Source of the DNA: Pirellulales bacterium
GTDB lineage: Bacteria; Planctomycetota; Planctomycetia; Pirellulales; Thermoguttaceae
Assembly: GCA_016931995.1 (NCBI GenBank)
Contig: JAFGDS010000042.1
Coordinates: 124,001 to 188,000 of the forward strand
DNA length: 64,000 nt
Reading direction: 5' to 3'
Program-made: the position numbers and the translations under genes
Notes under the pieces: generated by a model
What the model saw: the letters and a program-made list of their open reading frames with translations, nothing else
Told to the model about the DNA's origin: nothing
Database searches by the model: none
Part shown: piece by piece, positions 1 to 8,457 of the stretch
How positions within the stretch are numbered: the stretch's first letter is position 1
Layout of the letters: each line of letters opens with the position of its first letter

Positions 1-170
1 TGCAGGGCCAGGCCGATCTGTTTCAGATTGTTGCCGCAATGGATGCGCCGAGCCGCCTCGCGCGCGGCTTGAACGGCCGGCAGCAGCATCGCAATGAGAA
101 CGCCAATGATCGCGATGACCACCAGCAGTTCGACCAACGTGAATGCGCTTCGTCGCGACGTGCCTTTCAT
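1..170 (-). CDS. DUF1559 prepilin-like protein, N-terminal fragment
   Basis: The reading frame enters from the window edge and starts at the ATG ending at 170, so only about 56 N-terminal residues are present. They show a type IV prepilin/pseudopilin leader: a short basic stretch, the cleavage and hydrophobic motif [20 protein letters not shown], then [14 protein letters not shown], which is the signature of the planctomycete DUF1559 (SBP_bac_10/PilE-like) family. The remainder, including the usual C-terminal motif, lies outside the window. It follows the glycosidase-like gene by 50 nt on the same strand and is probably its operon partner. These proteins are expected to be exported and anchored by the hydrophobic helix; their true role is not established. 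Confidence 0.9.
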   Translation of the reverse strand, partial: MKGTSRRSAFTLVELLVVIAIIGVLIAMLLPAVQAAREAARRIHCGNNLKQIGLAL

Positions 171-220
171 CGTGTCGTCCCCAACCGTCCCCGGCCAAAT
201 GTCCCTTCTTCGGCGAACGT

Positions 221-1291
221 TCACTGTTTTGCCTGCCTCGGCGCGTAGCGCCGGTACGTCACCAGGCCCACCAGACAGCAGCTCACCAGCCCCGGCGCCG
301 CGCCGGGCTCCGCGACGACCGTCTTGCCCGGCCAGTCCCACGTCACCAGATCGTCGCTCCAGGCAATGCCCAGGGAAGCCATTCCGTGCGTCTCGGGCGA
401 GAATCCCTTCCGCGAGCCGTGGAAGAACATCACGTACTTGCCCACGCGCGGCTCGTCGCGCAAATCCAGGACGAAGCCGGCCGTCAGCCGGCCGCTCGCC
501 CAGGGCCAATCCGCTTGCCCCAGCGTCAGCAGGCGGTCGTGGCTCCAATCCTTCGCGGCCAGGTCGGAAGAATGGTAGACCTTGACGCCGTTGCCGGGCG
601 AAGCGAACATCACGTACTGGTCGCCGTCGCGGAGAATGCACGCGTTCTCGCCGATCGAAGCGTTGCTGCCAACGTACGTCCAATTCACAAGGTCGCGCGA
701 CCAGGAGCGGCTCACGCCGTTCTGTTTGTAGAAGCACCACCACTTGCCCGGCTCGTCCTTGTCCTCGACAAGATAAGGGTCGATCATCCGCCCCATGTCG
801 GCCTGCGCCACGTTCGGTCCCTTGACGCGCAGCAACGTCGCGTCGCCCCAGTTAACCAGGTCGTCGCTGGACATCGTCCAGATGCGGGAATCCCGGCTGC
901 CGGTGGTCTGCCCGCCGACCGTGGGATACGTCTGCAGGCACATGATCCACTTGCCGCCGTGCCGGATGACGTTGCCGGGACTGCTGTAGTTGAGCGACCG
1001 GTCCCGGGGCGTGAACGCCACCGGCGCCGGCGGGGTCCACGTTTTCAAATCGCTGCTCTGGCTGTGCGCCGTCACGGTGATGAGCCCTCCGTCCGACGGA
1101 TCCAGGCTGGCTACCGTGCAGTAGAGATGGAAGATGCCGTCGTGATAGACCACGGTGGGGTCGCGATAGGCCGTCGCCTCGTCGCCCTGGAAGATCACGG
1201 GTGACGCCAGATCGAAGAGCAAGGACGTCTCCGCCGTTGCCGACGAAACGGAAGCAAGCAGCAAAGCAAAGCACATAATGGAGCGTGTCAC
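221..1291 (-). CDS. Secreted glycosidase-like five-bladed beta-propeller protein
   Basis: A 356-residue protein with an N-terminal signal peptide (hydrophobic core [14 protein letters not shown]). The body resembles the GH43/GH32-like five-bladed propeller: [17 protein letters not shown] near residue 40, a second Asp in MIDPYLVED, and an acidic residue in GENACIL as possible general acid. Exact family and substrate cannot be read from the sequence. The GTG start at 1291 is chosen because GAGGAA lies 8 nt upstream and the signal peptide follows directly. The C-terminus (AEPG, a hydrophobic stretch, then YRRYAPR) looks like a degenerate PEP-CTERM anchor. It sits between the LamG protein and a prepilin-like gene, all downstream of an ECF sigma/FecR pair, suggesting a surface polysaccharide-processing role. 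Confidence 0.75.
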   Translation of the reverse strand: MTRSIMCFALLLASVSSATAETSLLFDLASPVIFQGDEATAYRDPTVVYHDGIFHLYCTVASLDPSDGGLITVTAHSQSSDLKTWTPPAPVAFTPRDRSLNYSSPGNVIRHGGKWIMCLQTYPTVGGQTTGSRDSRIWTMSSDDLVNWGDATLLRVKGPNVAQADMGRMIDPYLVEDKDEPGKWWCFYKQNGVSRSWSRDLVNWTYVGSNASIGENACILRDGDQYVMFASPGNGVKVYHSSDLAAKDWSHDRLLTLGQADWPWASGRLTAGFVLDLRDEPRVGKYVMFFHGSRKGFSPETHGMASLGIAWSDDLVTWDWPGKTVVAEPGAAPGLVSCCLVGLVTYRRYAPRQAKQ

Positions 1292-1398
1292 GCGGTATTT
1301 CCTCGTCTAGGGGGGGCTGCTCCGAACGAAGAACGTCGGGGCGAGGGCGGCCCACGCGATCACGCGGATCGGATCGCCGCCCTCGCCCCTGGTCTATT

Positions 1399-2418
1399 CT
1401 ACTTCCGTCGGCGCCGCGCGCCGGCCAGCAGGCCGACAAGGCCGGTGGTCAACAGGGCGAGCGCGCCGGGTTCGGGAATCAGGGAGACGCCGTTTCCCGC
1501 GGCGTCCAGCACGACGAAGGCGTTGCCGCCGGCCACGGAGCCGCCCATCGCGCCGACCACCGTGCTTCCCAGGCCGCTTGTGTAGCGCCACGTCAATCCG
1601 CCGGCCACGGCCGAATTGCCCGCTCCGGCGTTAAACGCCGCCTCGACGGCCAGGATCTGCTCGTAGTCGGCCATGCTCACGCCGGCGAATCGGCCCAATC
1701 CGTTCACCAGCGCGACGTTGGCGGGCGTGACCGTGTCGGTCATCACCGCAAGATCGTCCAACATGCCACCCAGCGCTCCTTCGGCGCTTCGCGCGTGGTA
1801 GCCGATCTTGCCCAGCGTGAAACCGGAGACGGTCCCAATTTCCGAGTTCGTCAACGTGCAATCCTGCATGCCGTCCACGTAGCCCCAGATGGTTTGGGTC
1901 GCTCCGTCATAAACGTAGCTGAGGTTGTGCCACTGTTCATCGCGAACGTTGGTCGCGCCGGCGGGTTCGACGGCCTTTTTGGCCGCGTCGCGCGCAAAGG
2001 GTCGGATCGCGCCGTCCGACTGGTGGATCGACAAGGCCGTGCCGGCCTTGCCATCGTTGTCGCAGACGTGGAACACCTTCTCGGGTTTCGTGCCGACGGT
2101 CCCGTTGCTCTTGTACCAGACGGACAGTGCGTAAGACCCCCACGTGCTGTCGAAATCCGACAGGTTGCCCAGCGTGATGTAGTTGATTTCGGTCGTGAGT
2201 CCGAAGTTGGCGGCGCCGCCGAACATGCCGCTCGGGGAATACACGACGCCCGTGTTCGAATCGCCGTTGTCCGTGCCGGCCGAATCGTGCGCCAGGTTCT
2301 GCTCGTCGTCAAACGACCAGTACGCCGCCGTCTCGGCGCGAGCAGGCAAGCCAACGCACGCCACGATCGCGAGGCCCCCGACCAGGGGGCATAACCAGAC
2401 TCCAAAGAAGCTCCTCAT
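1399..2418 (-). CDS. LamG-domain PEP-CTERM surface protein
   Basis: A 339-residue exported protein. The ATG at 2418 is preferred over an in-frame start further upstream because it has GGAGG 7 nt before it and opens directly on a signal peptide ending at ARA/ET. Residues around 30-220 form a concanavalin-like LamG fold (AYWSFDDEQNLAHDSAG, YALSVWYKSNG, WHNLSYVYDG, GMLDDLAVM). The C-terminus is a textbook PEP-CTERM anchor: IPEPGALALL, a hydrophobic helix, then RRRRK. PEP-CTERM proteins are sorted by exosortases; none is encoded in this window. It lies 60 nt downstream of the FecR gene and is a plausible direct target of that sigma/FecR system. Confidence 0.85.
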   Translation of the reverse strand: MRSFFGVWLCPLVGGLAIVACVGLPARAETAAYWSFDDEQNLAHDSAGTDNGDSNTGVVYSPSGMFGGAANFGLTTEINYITLGNLSDFDSTWGSYALSVWYKSNGTVGTKPEKVFHVCDNDGKAGTALSIHQSDGAIRPFARDAAKKAVEPAGATNVRDEQWHNLSYVYDGATQTIWGYVDGMQDCTLTNSEIGTVSGFTLGKIGYHARSAEGALGGMLDDLAVMTDTVTPANVALVNGLGRFAGVSMADYEQILAVEAAFNAGAGNSAVAGGLTWRYTSGLGSTVVGAMGGSVAGGNAFVVLDAAGNGVSLIPEPGALALLTTGLVGLLAGARRRRK

Positions 2419-2478
2419 GATACTGCCTCCAGGGGAAAAGAACAGGGAGAAAGGGCGAAAGGAAACCATCTCGTGGCG

Positions 2479-4029
2479 TCACCGCTCCGGCGAAGGCGGC
2501 TCGGGCAACACGGCGATAATGAAGTGCGAAGCTCGTTGTGGCATTCGAGCCGACGTGACAAACGAATAAGTGATCGGATTGCCGGACGCGCTCTTCGTCG
2601 GCACGGTCATGCCATACGCGCTTAACGGATGACGCAGCTCCTGCCCGTCGTCGACGTCGATGTCCCAGCCCGTATCGACGAAGTCGCCCGGTCTGGCGAA
2701 TGGGGAGACGAGCCGGTCCACAAGGGCTTGCCGCCGCTGTGGGGTCGCTTCCGTGCGGTCGTCGAGCAACACCACGACGAAAACCTGGTCGCGCGCGGTG
2801 GAAAACGTCACGTCGTACCGGTGGTTCGCGTCAAACTTGTCCGAGTTGAACGCGCGGACGTAATCCGCGCCGACCAACGGCTCGTCGATCATCTCCACCG
2901 TGTACACCCGGTCGGAATAGACCGGGGCGCCCAGGACCAACCCGGAGGCGTCCGAAGACAAGGGATCAGTCTGGTGGCCAAACTCGCCGATCGGCGCGCG
3001 ATTACCCCTCGCGCCGTCGCGCCGGTCGACGGACGCGACGAGGCGCGGCGTCGAAGGGACGCGATCCTGGGCAATCGGGGGTTCCTCGTCGGGAAAACGC
3101 CGGACGAATTCGTCCGACGACGCGGAAATGGCCTCGATTCGCGGAACCTGGTCCGCCGCGGCTGCCCGGATCCGCGCCGCTTCACCCGTGACCAGCCGCC
3201 TCGTCGGCGCGGCCGGCGAGCCCGCGCCGGTCTTCGGCGTGACCTCGATCTGCCCGCCGAAGACGTGCGCCTCGGCCGTCCGATCCGCGGCCACCGACAC
3301 GCCGAAATCGGTTCCCAAGTCCACCACCCTGGCCGTGGGCGTGTCGATGGTGAAGCCGTGCGCGCCATCGGGCACGGTGGCCGCGAGCCGCCCAATCTGA
3401 AGCCGGCCGGCATTGCAATTGGATATCTCCAGCGTGGCCCGCTCTTCCAGGATCACCCGCGCGCCGTCGGCGAACGTGATTTCAAGCAGCCCCCGCTCGA
3501 GCGAAATCGTCTCTCCTTCCGCAAAGACCCTTCCCGCCGAAAGCGATGGCCCCGGAGCGCGCCGGCTGCCGCCGCCGTACGCCCGGGTAATCATGGCCAC
3601 GTGCGGCTGGGGCAACTGCCGCCAGGCCACTTGCGCCTCGCGCGGCGCCTGCCATAGTATGCCGAGCGCGAGCGCCAGGACCAAAAGACCCGGAAGACCA
3701 ATCGCGGCAACAGCGAGGAAGACCATCGGTCGAGCCAGGAACGAAGTGCTTTGTTGGACGCACTCGCCGAGGAAACCGAGCACCGGCGCGCGCGCCGCGC
3801 GCGGCGTCTCGGGAGACAATCCCACGCCGGACTCCCCGTCCTGCCTGACGCGCCATCGAAGGCCCGCGTGGAGATTCATGTATCGCACGTAAATCCGCCG
3901 CGCCGCCGGGTCGCGGCACACCCACTCCTCGAGCTGGGCTCGCTGCTCGGGCGTGATCGTCTTCTCGCAGAGCGCGTGAATTAAGTCGGCGAGTTTCGCG
4001 TAGTCCTCGGGCAAAGGCGACGTGTTCAT
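2479..4029 (-). CDS. FecR-type membrane regulator (anti-sigma-like)
   Basis: A 516-residue single-pass protein. The N-terminal 60 residues (LADLIHALCEKTITPEQRAQ, then RDPAARRIYVRYM) match the cytoplasmic segment found in planctomycete FecR-like proteins paired with ECF sigma factors. A transmembrane helix spans about 103-127, and a FecR domain about 165-265 (FAEGETISLERGLLEITFADGA, then TPTARVVDLGTDFGV). The C-terminal 200 residues are extracytoplasmic and unassigned. The ATG at 4029 overlaps the sigma-factor stop as ATGA, implying translational coupling. In known systems such proteins hold or modulate the sigma factor in response to an envelope signal; that function is inferred here. Confidence 0.88.
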   Translation of the reverse strand: MNTSPLPEDYAKLADLIHALCEKTITPEQRAQLEEWVCRDPAARRIYVRYMNLHAGLRWRVRQDGESGVGLSPETPRAARAPVLGFLGECVQQSTSFLARPMVFLAVAAIGLPGLLVLALALGILWQAPREAQVAWRQLPQPHVAMITRAYGGGSRRAPGPSLSAGRVFAEGETISLERGLLEITFADGARVILEERATLEISNCNAGRLQIGRLAATVPDGAHGFTIDTPTARVVDLGTDFGVSVAADRTAEAHVFGGQIEVTPKTGAGSPAAPTRRLVTGEAARIRAAAADQVPRIEAISASSDEFVRRFPDEEPPIAQDRVPSTPRLVASVDRRDGARGNRAPIGEFGHQTDPLSSDASGLVLGAPVYSDRVYTVEMIDEPLVGADYVRAFNSDKFDANHRYDVTFSTARDQVFVVVLLDDRTEATPQRRQALVDRLVSPFARPGDFVDTGWDIDVDDGQELRHPLSAYGMTVPTKSASGNPITYSFVTSARMPQRASHFIIAVLPEPPSPER

Positions 4030-4571
4030 GGCGTTCCCTCCCCCAGGATCGCTTTGTGAACGCACTCGAACAGCGCATTGTGGATGCGCCGGAGGGCCTC
4101 GTAGATCGCCTTGACGCTCCGGCCCGTTTGGCCGGCGACGCTCCGCGCCGTGGCCCCGGGTTGATAACGCCGTTCGAGGAGCTCCTGTTGCTTCGCGGGC
4201 AGCTTCTTCCAACAATCGGCCAATGCCTTGCTCTGCGCGTCCAGCGTTTGCGAGTCCTCGGCAATCGTCTCGTTAATGGCGTCCAGGAACTCCGGGCTGC
4301 ACAGAACCGTGTTGTGCCGCCGGAGTTGCCGGAAGCTTCGCACCTTGTTCAAGGCGACCCGCCGCGCCCACGCCTCGAAACTCGTTCCCGGAGTGAATTG
4401 GTCGAACTTCTCCCACAACGTTACCCCGACGTCCTGGTAGATCTCGTCCGCGTCGGCGTCGTTGGACGTCAACGCCAGAAGGTACGCCCAGAGGCGCCGC
4501 CCGTGCAGCGTCCAGAGCCGGACGAATTCCGCCGTCTGGCAAGAATCGAGCATGTTGGCGAAACGGCGCAA
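4026..4571 (-). CDS. ECF RNA polymerase sigma factor
   Basis: A 181-residue sigma-70 family group IV protein. Region 2 is visible as LWAYLLALTSNDADADEIYQDV followed by FEAWARRVALNKVRSFRQLRR, and region 4 as LPAKQQELLERRY, then SVAGQTGRSVKAIYEALRRI, a helix-turn-helix. It is of the type common in Planctomycetes and Verrucomicrobia (the Rhodopirellula/Verrucomicrobium ECF family). The start at 4571 or the Met six codons later are both possible. It overlaps the downstream FecR gene by 4 nt, which supports a signalling pair, and the LamG, glycosidase and prepilin-like genes follow on the same strand. A perfect 16-bp palindrome lies about 110 bp upstream. Confidence 0.93.
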   Translation of the reverse strand: MRRFANMLDSCQTAEFVRLWTLHGRRLWAYLLALTSNDADADEIYQDVGVTLWEKFDQFTPGTSFEAWARRVALNKVRSFRQLRRHNTVLCSPEFLDAINETIAEDSQTLDAQSKALADCWKKLPAKQQELLERRYQPGATARSVAGQTGRSVKAIYEALRRIHNALFECVHKAILGEGTP

Positions 4572-4678
4572 ACGTGGGACATTCGGACCGACCTTGCCGG
4601 CCTCTCCAAAAGACTAATGTGAGCATCGGGCGATTTTCCACGAAATCTTCGACGGCCGCCTCGCCCCGGACATGCAAA

Positions 4679-4694
4679 TCCCCCACGTGGGGGA
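4679..4694. promoter_or_regulatory. Perfect 16-bp palindrome upstream of the ECF sigma gene
   Basis: The sequence TCCCCCACGTGGGGGA is identical to its reverse complement. It sits in the 258-bp gap between the UROD-type gene and the ECF sigma gene, about 108 bp upstream of the sigma start. It could be an operator or simply a short hairpin ending the upstream transcript; no T-tract follows, which argues against a canonical terminator. Confidence 0.35.
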
Positions 4695-4829
4695 CGCCAC
4701 CGAGGACCCGGTTTTTCTCCATGCCGCCGCGTGTCGGCCCCTCATCCCGAGCGCGGAAAACGATCCCGCGAAAAACCGGAAACGCGCGATCCGGAAGGGC
4801 TCCGTCTGAAAGGCCGACTCGATCCGCCG

Positions 4830-5843
4830 CTACGGCCGGTGGCCGCGGGCGTAGTCGCGCAGGGCGAGGAGGTTCTCGCGGGGGGTGTCGCGGGGCACCT
4901 CGCAACCGGCGCCCACGATGTAGCGCGGACCCGCGGCCGCGTGGCAGGCCGCCACGGCGGCGGTGATCGACTCGGGCGTGCCGGCCCGCAGGACGGACAC
5001 CGGGTCGATGTTGCCCAGCAGGATCTGATCGGGGCCCATCTCGCGCCGGGCCTGGTCCATGGGAGCTTTCGAGTCGAGCTCGACCACTTCGCAGCCCAGC
5101 CGGCCCATGCTGGTGAGAATGCGACTCGTGTTGCCGCAGATGTGCAGCCGCACGCCCGCCCCCAGCGCATGCACGCCGTCAATGAGCCGTTTCTCGTAGG
5201 GCCAGACGAACTCCTCGTAAATGGCCGGGCCCACCAGCGACGCGGCCGCGTCGCCCACGCCCAGCCAGTCTACGCCGGCCTCGACCTGCGCCCGCGCAAA
5301 ACGCAGCTCCATCTCGAGGATGAACTCGAACAGGTCGCGGACGAACGCCGGGTCGTCGTAGAAGTCGAGCATCAAGGCGTTGATGCCCCGCAGATCGGCC
5401 GCCTCGGCGCAGGGGCCTTCGATCCAGCCTTCGATCCAAAGCCGGTCGCCCACGCGCTCCTTGAACGCCTCGGCCGCGCGGACCCGATCGTGCATCCGAC
5501 CCCCGCCGAGCGGATCGGGAACCGTGAGCTTCCCAAGCGCGGTTTTGTCGGCCAGCCGGGCGCGGCTCTCGTCGATCGCCGGCGGTTGATCGTCGAAAAA
5601 CTGGATCGCCGCGCCGCAGTCGGCGGCCTCGCGGGCCGGGTCCGAAATGCACGAGACGTAGTCAAAGTCAAACGCCTCGGCCGTGCGGATCTGCCCTTCC
5701 ACGAGCACCCGGTAATCCGCGGCAAACCGGCCGTAGGGCACGCCGATCCAATCCGCGGCGAACATCATCACGATCGGCAACTGCGCCAGGCAGTCGACCG
5801 GCTCGCCGGCAAGCATCGCCGCGATCCGTTCGCGTCCGTTCAT
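4830..5843 (-). CDS. Uroporphyrinogen decarboxylase-family methyltransferase
   Basis: A 337-residue UROD-fold protein. Residues H234 and C236 in RLHICGNT, plus C314 in VGAGCEVPRDTP, reproduce the His-X-Cys...Cys zinc site of MtaA/MtbA-type corrinoid methyltransferases rather than the haem enzyme. Members transfer methyl groups between a corrinoid protein and a thiol or folate, but substrates vary widely and none can be assigned here. The start overlaps the stop of the DUF1638 gene as ATGA, so the two are translationally coupled. No corrinoid-binding (B12) protein gene is next to it, which is unusual and leaves the partner unknown. Confidence 0.82.
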   Translation of the reverse strand: MNGRERIAAMLAGEPVDCLAQLPIVMMFAADWIGVPYGRFAADYRVLVEGQIRTAEAFDFDYVSCISDPAREAADCGAAIQFFDDQPPAIDESRARLADKTALGKLTVPDPLGGGRMHDRVRAAEAFKERVGDRLWIEGWIEGPCAEAADLRGINALMLDFYDDPAFVRDLFEFILEMELRFARAQVEAGVDWLGVGDAAASLVGPAIYEEFVWPYEKRLIDGVHALGAGVRLHICGNTSRILTSMGRLGCEVVELDSKAPMDQARREMGPDQILLGNIDPVSVLRAGTPESITAAVAACHAAAGPRYIVGAGCEVPRDTPRENLLALRDYARGHRP

Positions 5844-6583
5844 GGGTTTTCACTCCGAATAATGCCCTCATCGTAGCTGGCCGCCACGCTTCCGCCGGGC
5901 CGAACCACGAGAAACCGGTCGGCGTCCCACCGCCCATCGACCAGGTCGGCCAGGAGCGACAGGTCGCCCTGGAGCGTCTCGAAGCGCCAGCCGCGCTCGT
6001 GGGCTTGTCGCCGGGCCTCCTCCACGAACCGGTCGTCCGGCTCCACGCCGGTTTCGATGAACGTGATCCGCGAGTAGTTCCGCGTCATGTCGCCGAGCTG
6101 TTCCCAGAGAAACTTCGCGTTGTCCTCGCCGTATCGGGTCGCCAACTCTTCAAACGATTGGCCGACTCCCATCTCGCGCCGGAGCGTTTCCGTGCCAAAC
6201 TGCTTCAGTTCCTCGCCCCGCTCGATCCAACCGGTGGTCTTGAAGTACACGCCGGGATTGTTCTGGAAGTAGTCGAGATAGCGCTCGCGACTGCCAAGAA
6301 AGAGCGTGATGCAATCGTGGGCGCGGGGGAGCACCAGGGGGATGCGCCGGGCGGCCAGGCCCGCCACGCCGTTGCTGCACAGCCCGTAGGCCAGCACGAT
6401 CGCGTCGTAGGCCGCCTCATCCACGTGCTCAATCGCCTCGCTCAAGCGGCCGAACATGCCCGGCTGACCGATGTCGTGCAACCCCTTGGGCAGGAAATCG
6501 ATATCCACGCGGTTGACCGATCGAGCCACCACGGCACACACCTCGCGGTAGAGGATCTCGCAGGCAATCAGCTTCAGACGCAC
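5840..6583 (-). CDS. DUF1638 domain protein
   Basis: A 247-residue protein starting at a GTG inside the end of the response-regulator gene (10-nt overlap). It opens with the typical RLKLIACEILYREVC and contains the conserved AYGLCSNG and RAHDCITLFLGSRE stretches of DUF1638. Cysteines in those motifs could bind a metal or cofactor. DUF1638 proteins are often encoded beside corrinoid methyltransferase genes, and here the next gene is a UROD-type methyltransferase overlapping by 4 nt. The biochemical role is not known; a helper in corrinoid methyl transfer is inference. Both overlaps indicate a single transcript with the upstream regulator. Confidence 0.8.
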   Translation of the reverse strand: MRLKLIACEILYREVCAVVARSVNRVDIDFLPKGLHDIGQPGMFGRLSEAIEHVDEAAYDAIVLAYGLCSNGVAGLAARRIPLVLPRAHDCITLFLGSRERYLDYFQNNPGVYFKTTGWIERGEELKQFGTETLRREMGVGQSFEELATRYGEDNAKFLWEQLGDMTRNYSRITFIETGVEPDDRFVEEARRQAHERGWRFETLQGDLSLLADLVDGRWDADRFLVVRPGGSVAASYDEGIIRSENP

Positions 6584-7308
6584 GGCTCTTGGTCTCCCGC
6601 GACGAATCGGTAGCCGGCGTCGCGAATGGTGAGGAAGTGCCGCGGCCGCCCCGGGTCCGGCTCGAAGATCTTGCGCAACCGGCGGATGAACTGGTCCGGC
6701 GCCCGCGTGACCATCGTGCCGGGCATCTCCCACACGTTCTCCAACAGCTCGCGCCGCGGAATCACCCGGCCCTCGCTGCGAATAAAATAGCGCAAGAGCT
6801 TCAACTCGAGATGCGTCATCCGGACCGGCTCGCCGCGGACCACAACCTGGAACGTCTCGAAGTCGATCGTCGCCCCGGCGAAGGAGTAGGTCTGCAGCGG
6901 CGTCTCCGGGTCGGGTTTCGCGGCCGTCCGACGGTCGTGAAGACGCAACAGATTCTTCACGCGGCTTAGGAATTCGTCCAGATCGAACGGCTTCATCATG
7001 TATTGATCGGCGCCGCAGTCGAATCCCCGGGCGCGGTCCTCGGCGAGGGTGCGGGCACTGAGGATCAGCACCGGCATGTTCCGCCCCGCGTCGCGAAGCG
7101 ACTCGCAGACGGCGTAGCCGCTCATGCCCGGCAGCATGAGATCCAGAATCACCATGTCGATGCCGGGGTTCTTCTCGATGCAGCGCAGCGCCTCGGGCCC
7201 GTCGCCCACGGCGGTCACTCGGTAGCCTTCGGCCTCGAGATTGTACTTGATCCCCGCGGCCAGATGGGCCTCGTCCTCCACAACCAGGATGTGCCGGTTG
7301 TTGCCCAT
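6574..7308 (-). CDS. PhoB/OmpR-type response regulator
   Basis: A 244-residue two-domain regulator. The receiver (residues 5-120) carries the acidic pair in VVEDE, phospho-acceptor D56 in VILDLMLPG, and the conserved Lys in MMKPFD. A winged-helix trans_reg_C domain follows (about 145-240: FETFQVVVRGEPVRMTHLEL, RRLRKIFEPDPG, TIRDAGYRF). No histidine kinase gene is adjacent, so the partner is elsewhere. It heads an overlapping cluster with the DUF1638 and UROD-type genes and may regulate its own operon. An inverted-repeat block occupies its upstream region. Confidence 0.93.
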   Translation of the reverse strand: MGNNRHILVVEDEAHLAAGIKYNLEAEGYRVTAVGDGPEALRCIEKNPGIDMVILDLMLPGMSGYAVCESLRDAGRNMPVLILSARTLAEDRARGFDCGADQYMMKPFDLDEFLSRVKNLLRLHDRRTAAKPDPETPLQTYSFAGATIDFETFQVVVRGEPVRMTHLELKLLRYFIRSEGRVIPRRELLENVWEMPGTMVTRAPDQFIRRLRKIFEPDPGRPRHFLTIRDAGYRFVAGDQEPCV

Positions 7309-7360
7309 GCGTCACCAATTCAACGATCGCCAACGAAAAGCCTAACAGGAAGACGGGAGG

Positions 7361-7561
7361 TTCACCACGGAGACACGGAGAGCACGGAGGAAAGAGCTTG
7401 TAGGGCTGTCCCCGGGGTCACAACCTCCCCGTCATGCCGAGCGAAGCGAAGTACCTCAATTCGTTGTGACGCGAGCGAGATCCTTCGCTTCGCTCGGGAT
7501 GACGCGTCGCGATTCCCCCGGTCAATCGTCGCCTCCGTGTTCTCCGTGTCTCCGTGGTGAA
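7361..7561. repeat. Nested inverted repeat (CACGGAG outer arms, GAGCGAAGCG inner arms)
   Basis: The outer arms 7361-7390 and 7532-7561 are reverse complements at 29 of 30 positions and consist of CACGGAG units (TTCACCACGGAGACACGGAG). Inside them lies a second inverted pair, 7431-7457 and 7477-7503, of the GTCATGCCGAGCGAAGCG family. This fills the 311-bp gap between the response regulator and the dedA-like gene. The same nesting of the same two families recurs at 10131-10461. No coding capacity or transposase is associated; a non-autonomous element is a possible interpretation. Confidence 0.9.
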
Positions 7562-7619
7562 TCCCTCGTTTCTCCCAACCAGTTGGCGTCACCGTGCTTG
7601 CCCGCGCGAGGTTGTAGGG

Positions 7620-8312
7620 TCAGTCTCGGCTCGCCGCGCTGGGCGATTCGTCCACCGTTTTGCCGCCCACCGGCGAGAACCACTTGGCGCGGACCAACTC
7701 GAAGGCGATCGGCATGACGGAGATCGCGATGATCGCCAGGACGACCAGGGTGAAGTTTTGTTGGACGATCTGGCGGGCCCCAAACCAGTAGCCACCGTAC
7801 AGGAACAGCGCCACCCAGACGACGCCTCCGACCACGTTGTAGATCAGGAACCGGCCGTAGTTCATGGCCCCGATCCCCGCCACGAAGGGCGCGAACGTGC
7901 GGATGATCGGGATGAACCGGGCGAGGATGATCGTCTTGCCGCCGTGCCGCTCGTAGAACTCGTGGGTCCGCTGGAGGTGTTTTTGGTTGAGCAGTCGAAT
8001 CTTCCCGCTGAACGCCTTCGGCCCAACATAGGCCCCGATCCAGTAGTTGACCGTGTCGCCCGCCACGGCGGCGACGGCCAGGAGAACGAACAGCAGATGT
8101 ACGTTCAGCACGGGTTCGGGCCGCCCGGCGAAGCTGCCCGCGGCGAACAGGAGCGAGTCGCCGGGCAGAAAGGGCGTGATCACCAGCCCGGTTTCACAGA
8201 AGATGGTCAGGAACAGAACGAGGTACGTCGACGCCCCGTAGTCCCGCAGTAGGGCGTCGAGGTGCTTGTCCAGGTGCAGGAACAGGTCCACCACGAACCG
8301 CAGAAAATCCAT
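7620..8312 (-). CDS. DedA/VTT-family membrane protein
   Basis: A 230-residue integral membrane protein with the family signatures in order: an acidic residue in TIFCETGLVITPFLPGDSLL near residues 37-57, then the amphipathic RFIPIIRTFAPFVAGIG near 132-148, and several hydrophobic helices including a C-terminal pair. Length is typical for DedA (about 200-230). DedA proteins are proposed lipid scramblases/undecaprenyl-phosphate flippases or ion-coupled transporters needed for membrane homeostasis. No operon partners; both flanks are repeat-rich. Confidence 0.9.
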   Translation of the reverse strand: MDFLRFVVDLFLHLDKHLDALLRDYGASTYLVLFLTIFCETGLVITPFLPGDSLLFAAGSFAGRPEPVLNVHLLFVLLAVAAVAGDTVNYWIGAYVGPKAFSGKIRLLNQKHLQRTHEFYERHGGKTIILARFIPIIRTFAPFVAGIGAMNYGRFLIYNVVGGVVWVALFLYGGYWFGARQIVQQNFTLVVLAIIAISVMPIAFELVRAKWFSPVGGKTVDESPSAASRD

Positions 8313-8457
8313 GGCTGGGGCTCATCTTATTATCATACGGCGAAACGGGTATTCTATCGTACTGGGCGGTTGGCTCCCAGTGCGAAGGCCCCCGTCGTGC
8401 TATGGACCCCGTTGGAGACGAACGACTTGGAGCCTACCCCAGAACCCAGAGGCGACT

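Noticed and set aside
4572-7340. Cobalamin riboswitch near the corrinoid-type methyltransferase operon
   Set aside because: I could not recognise a B12-box or the typical conserved core upstream of 7308; the space is taken by the nested inverted repeat.
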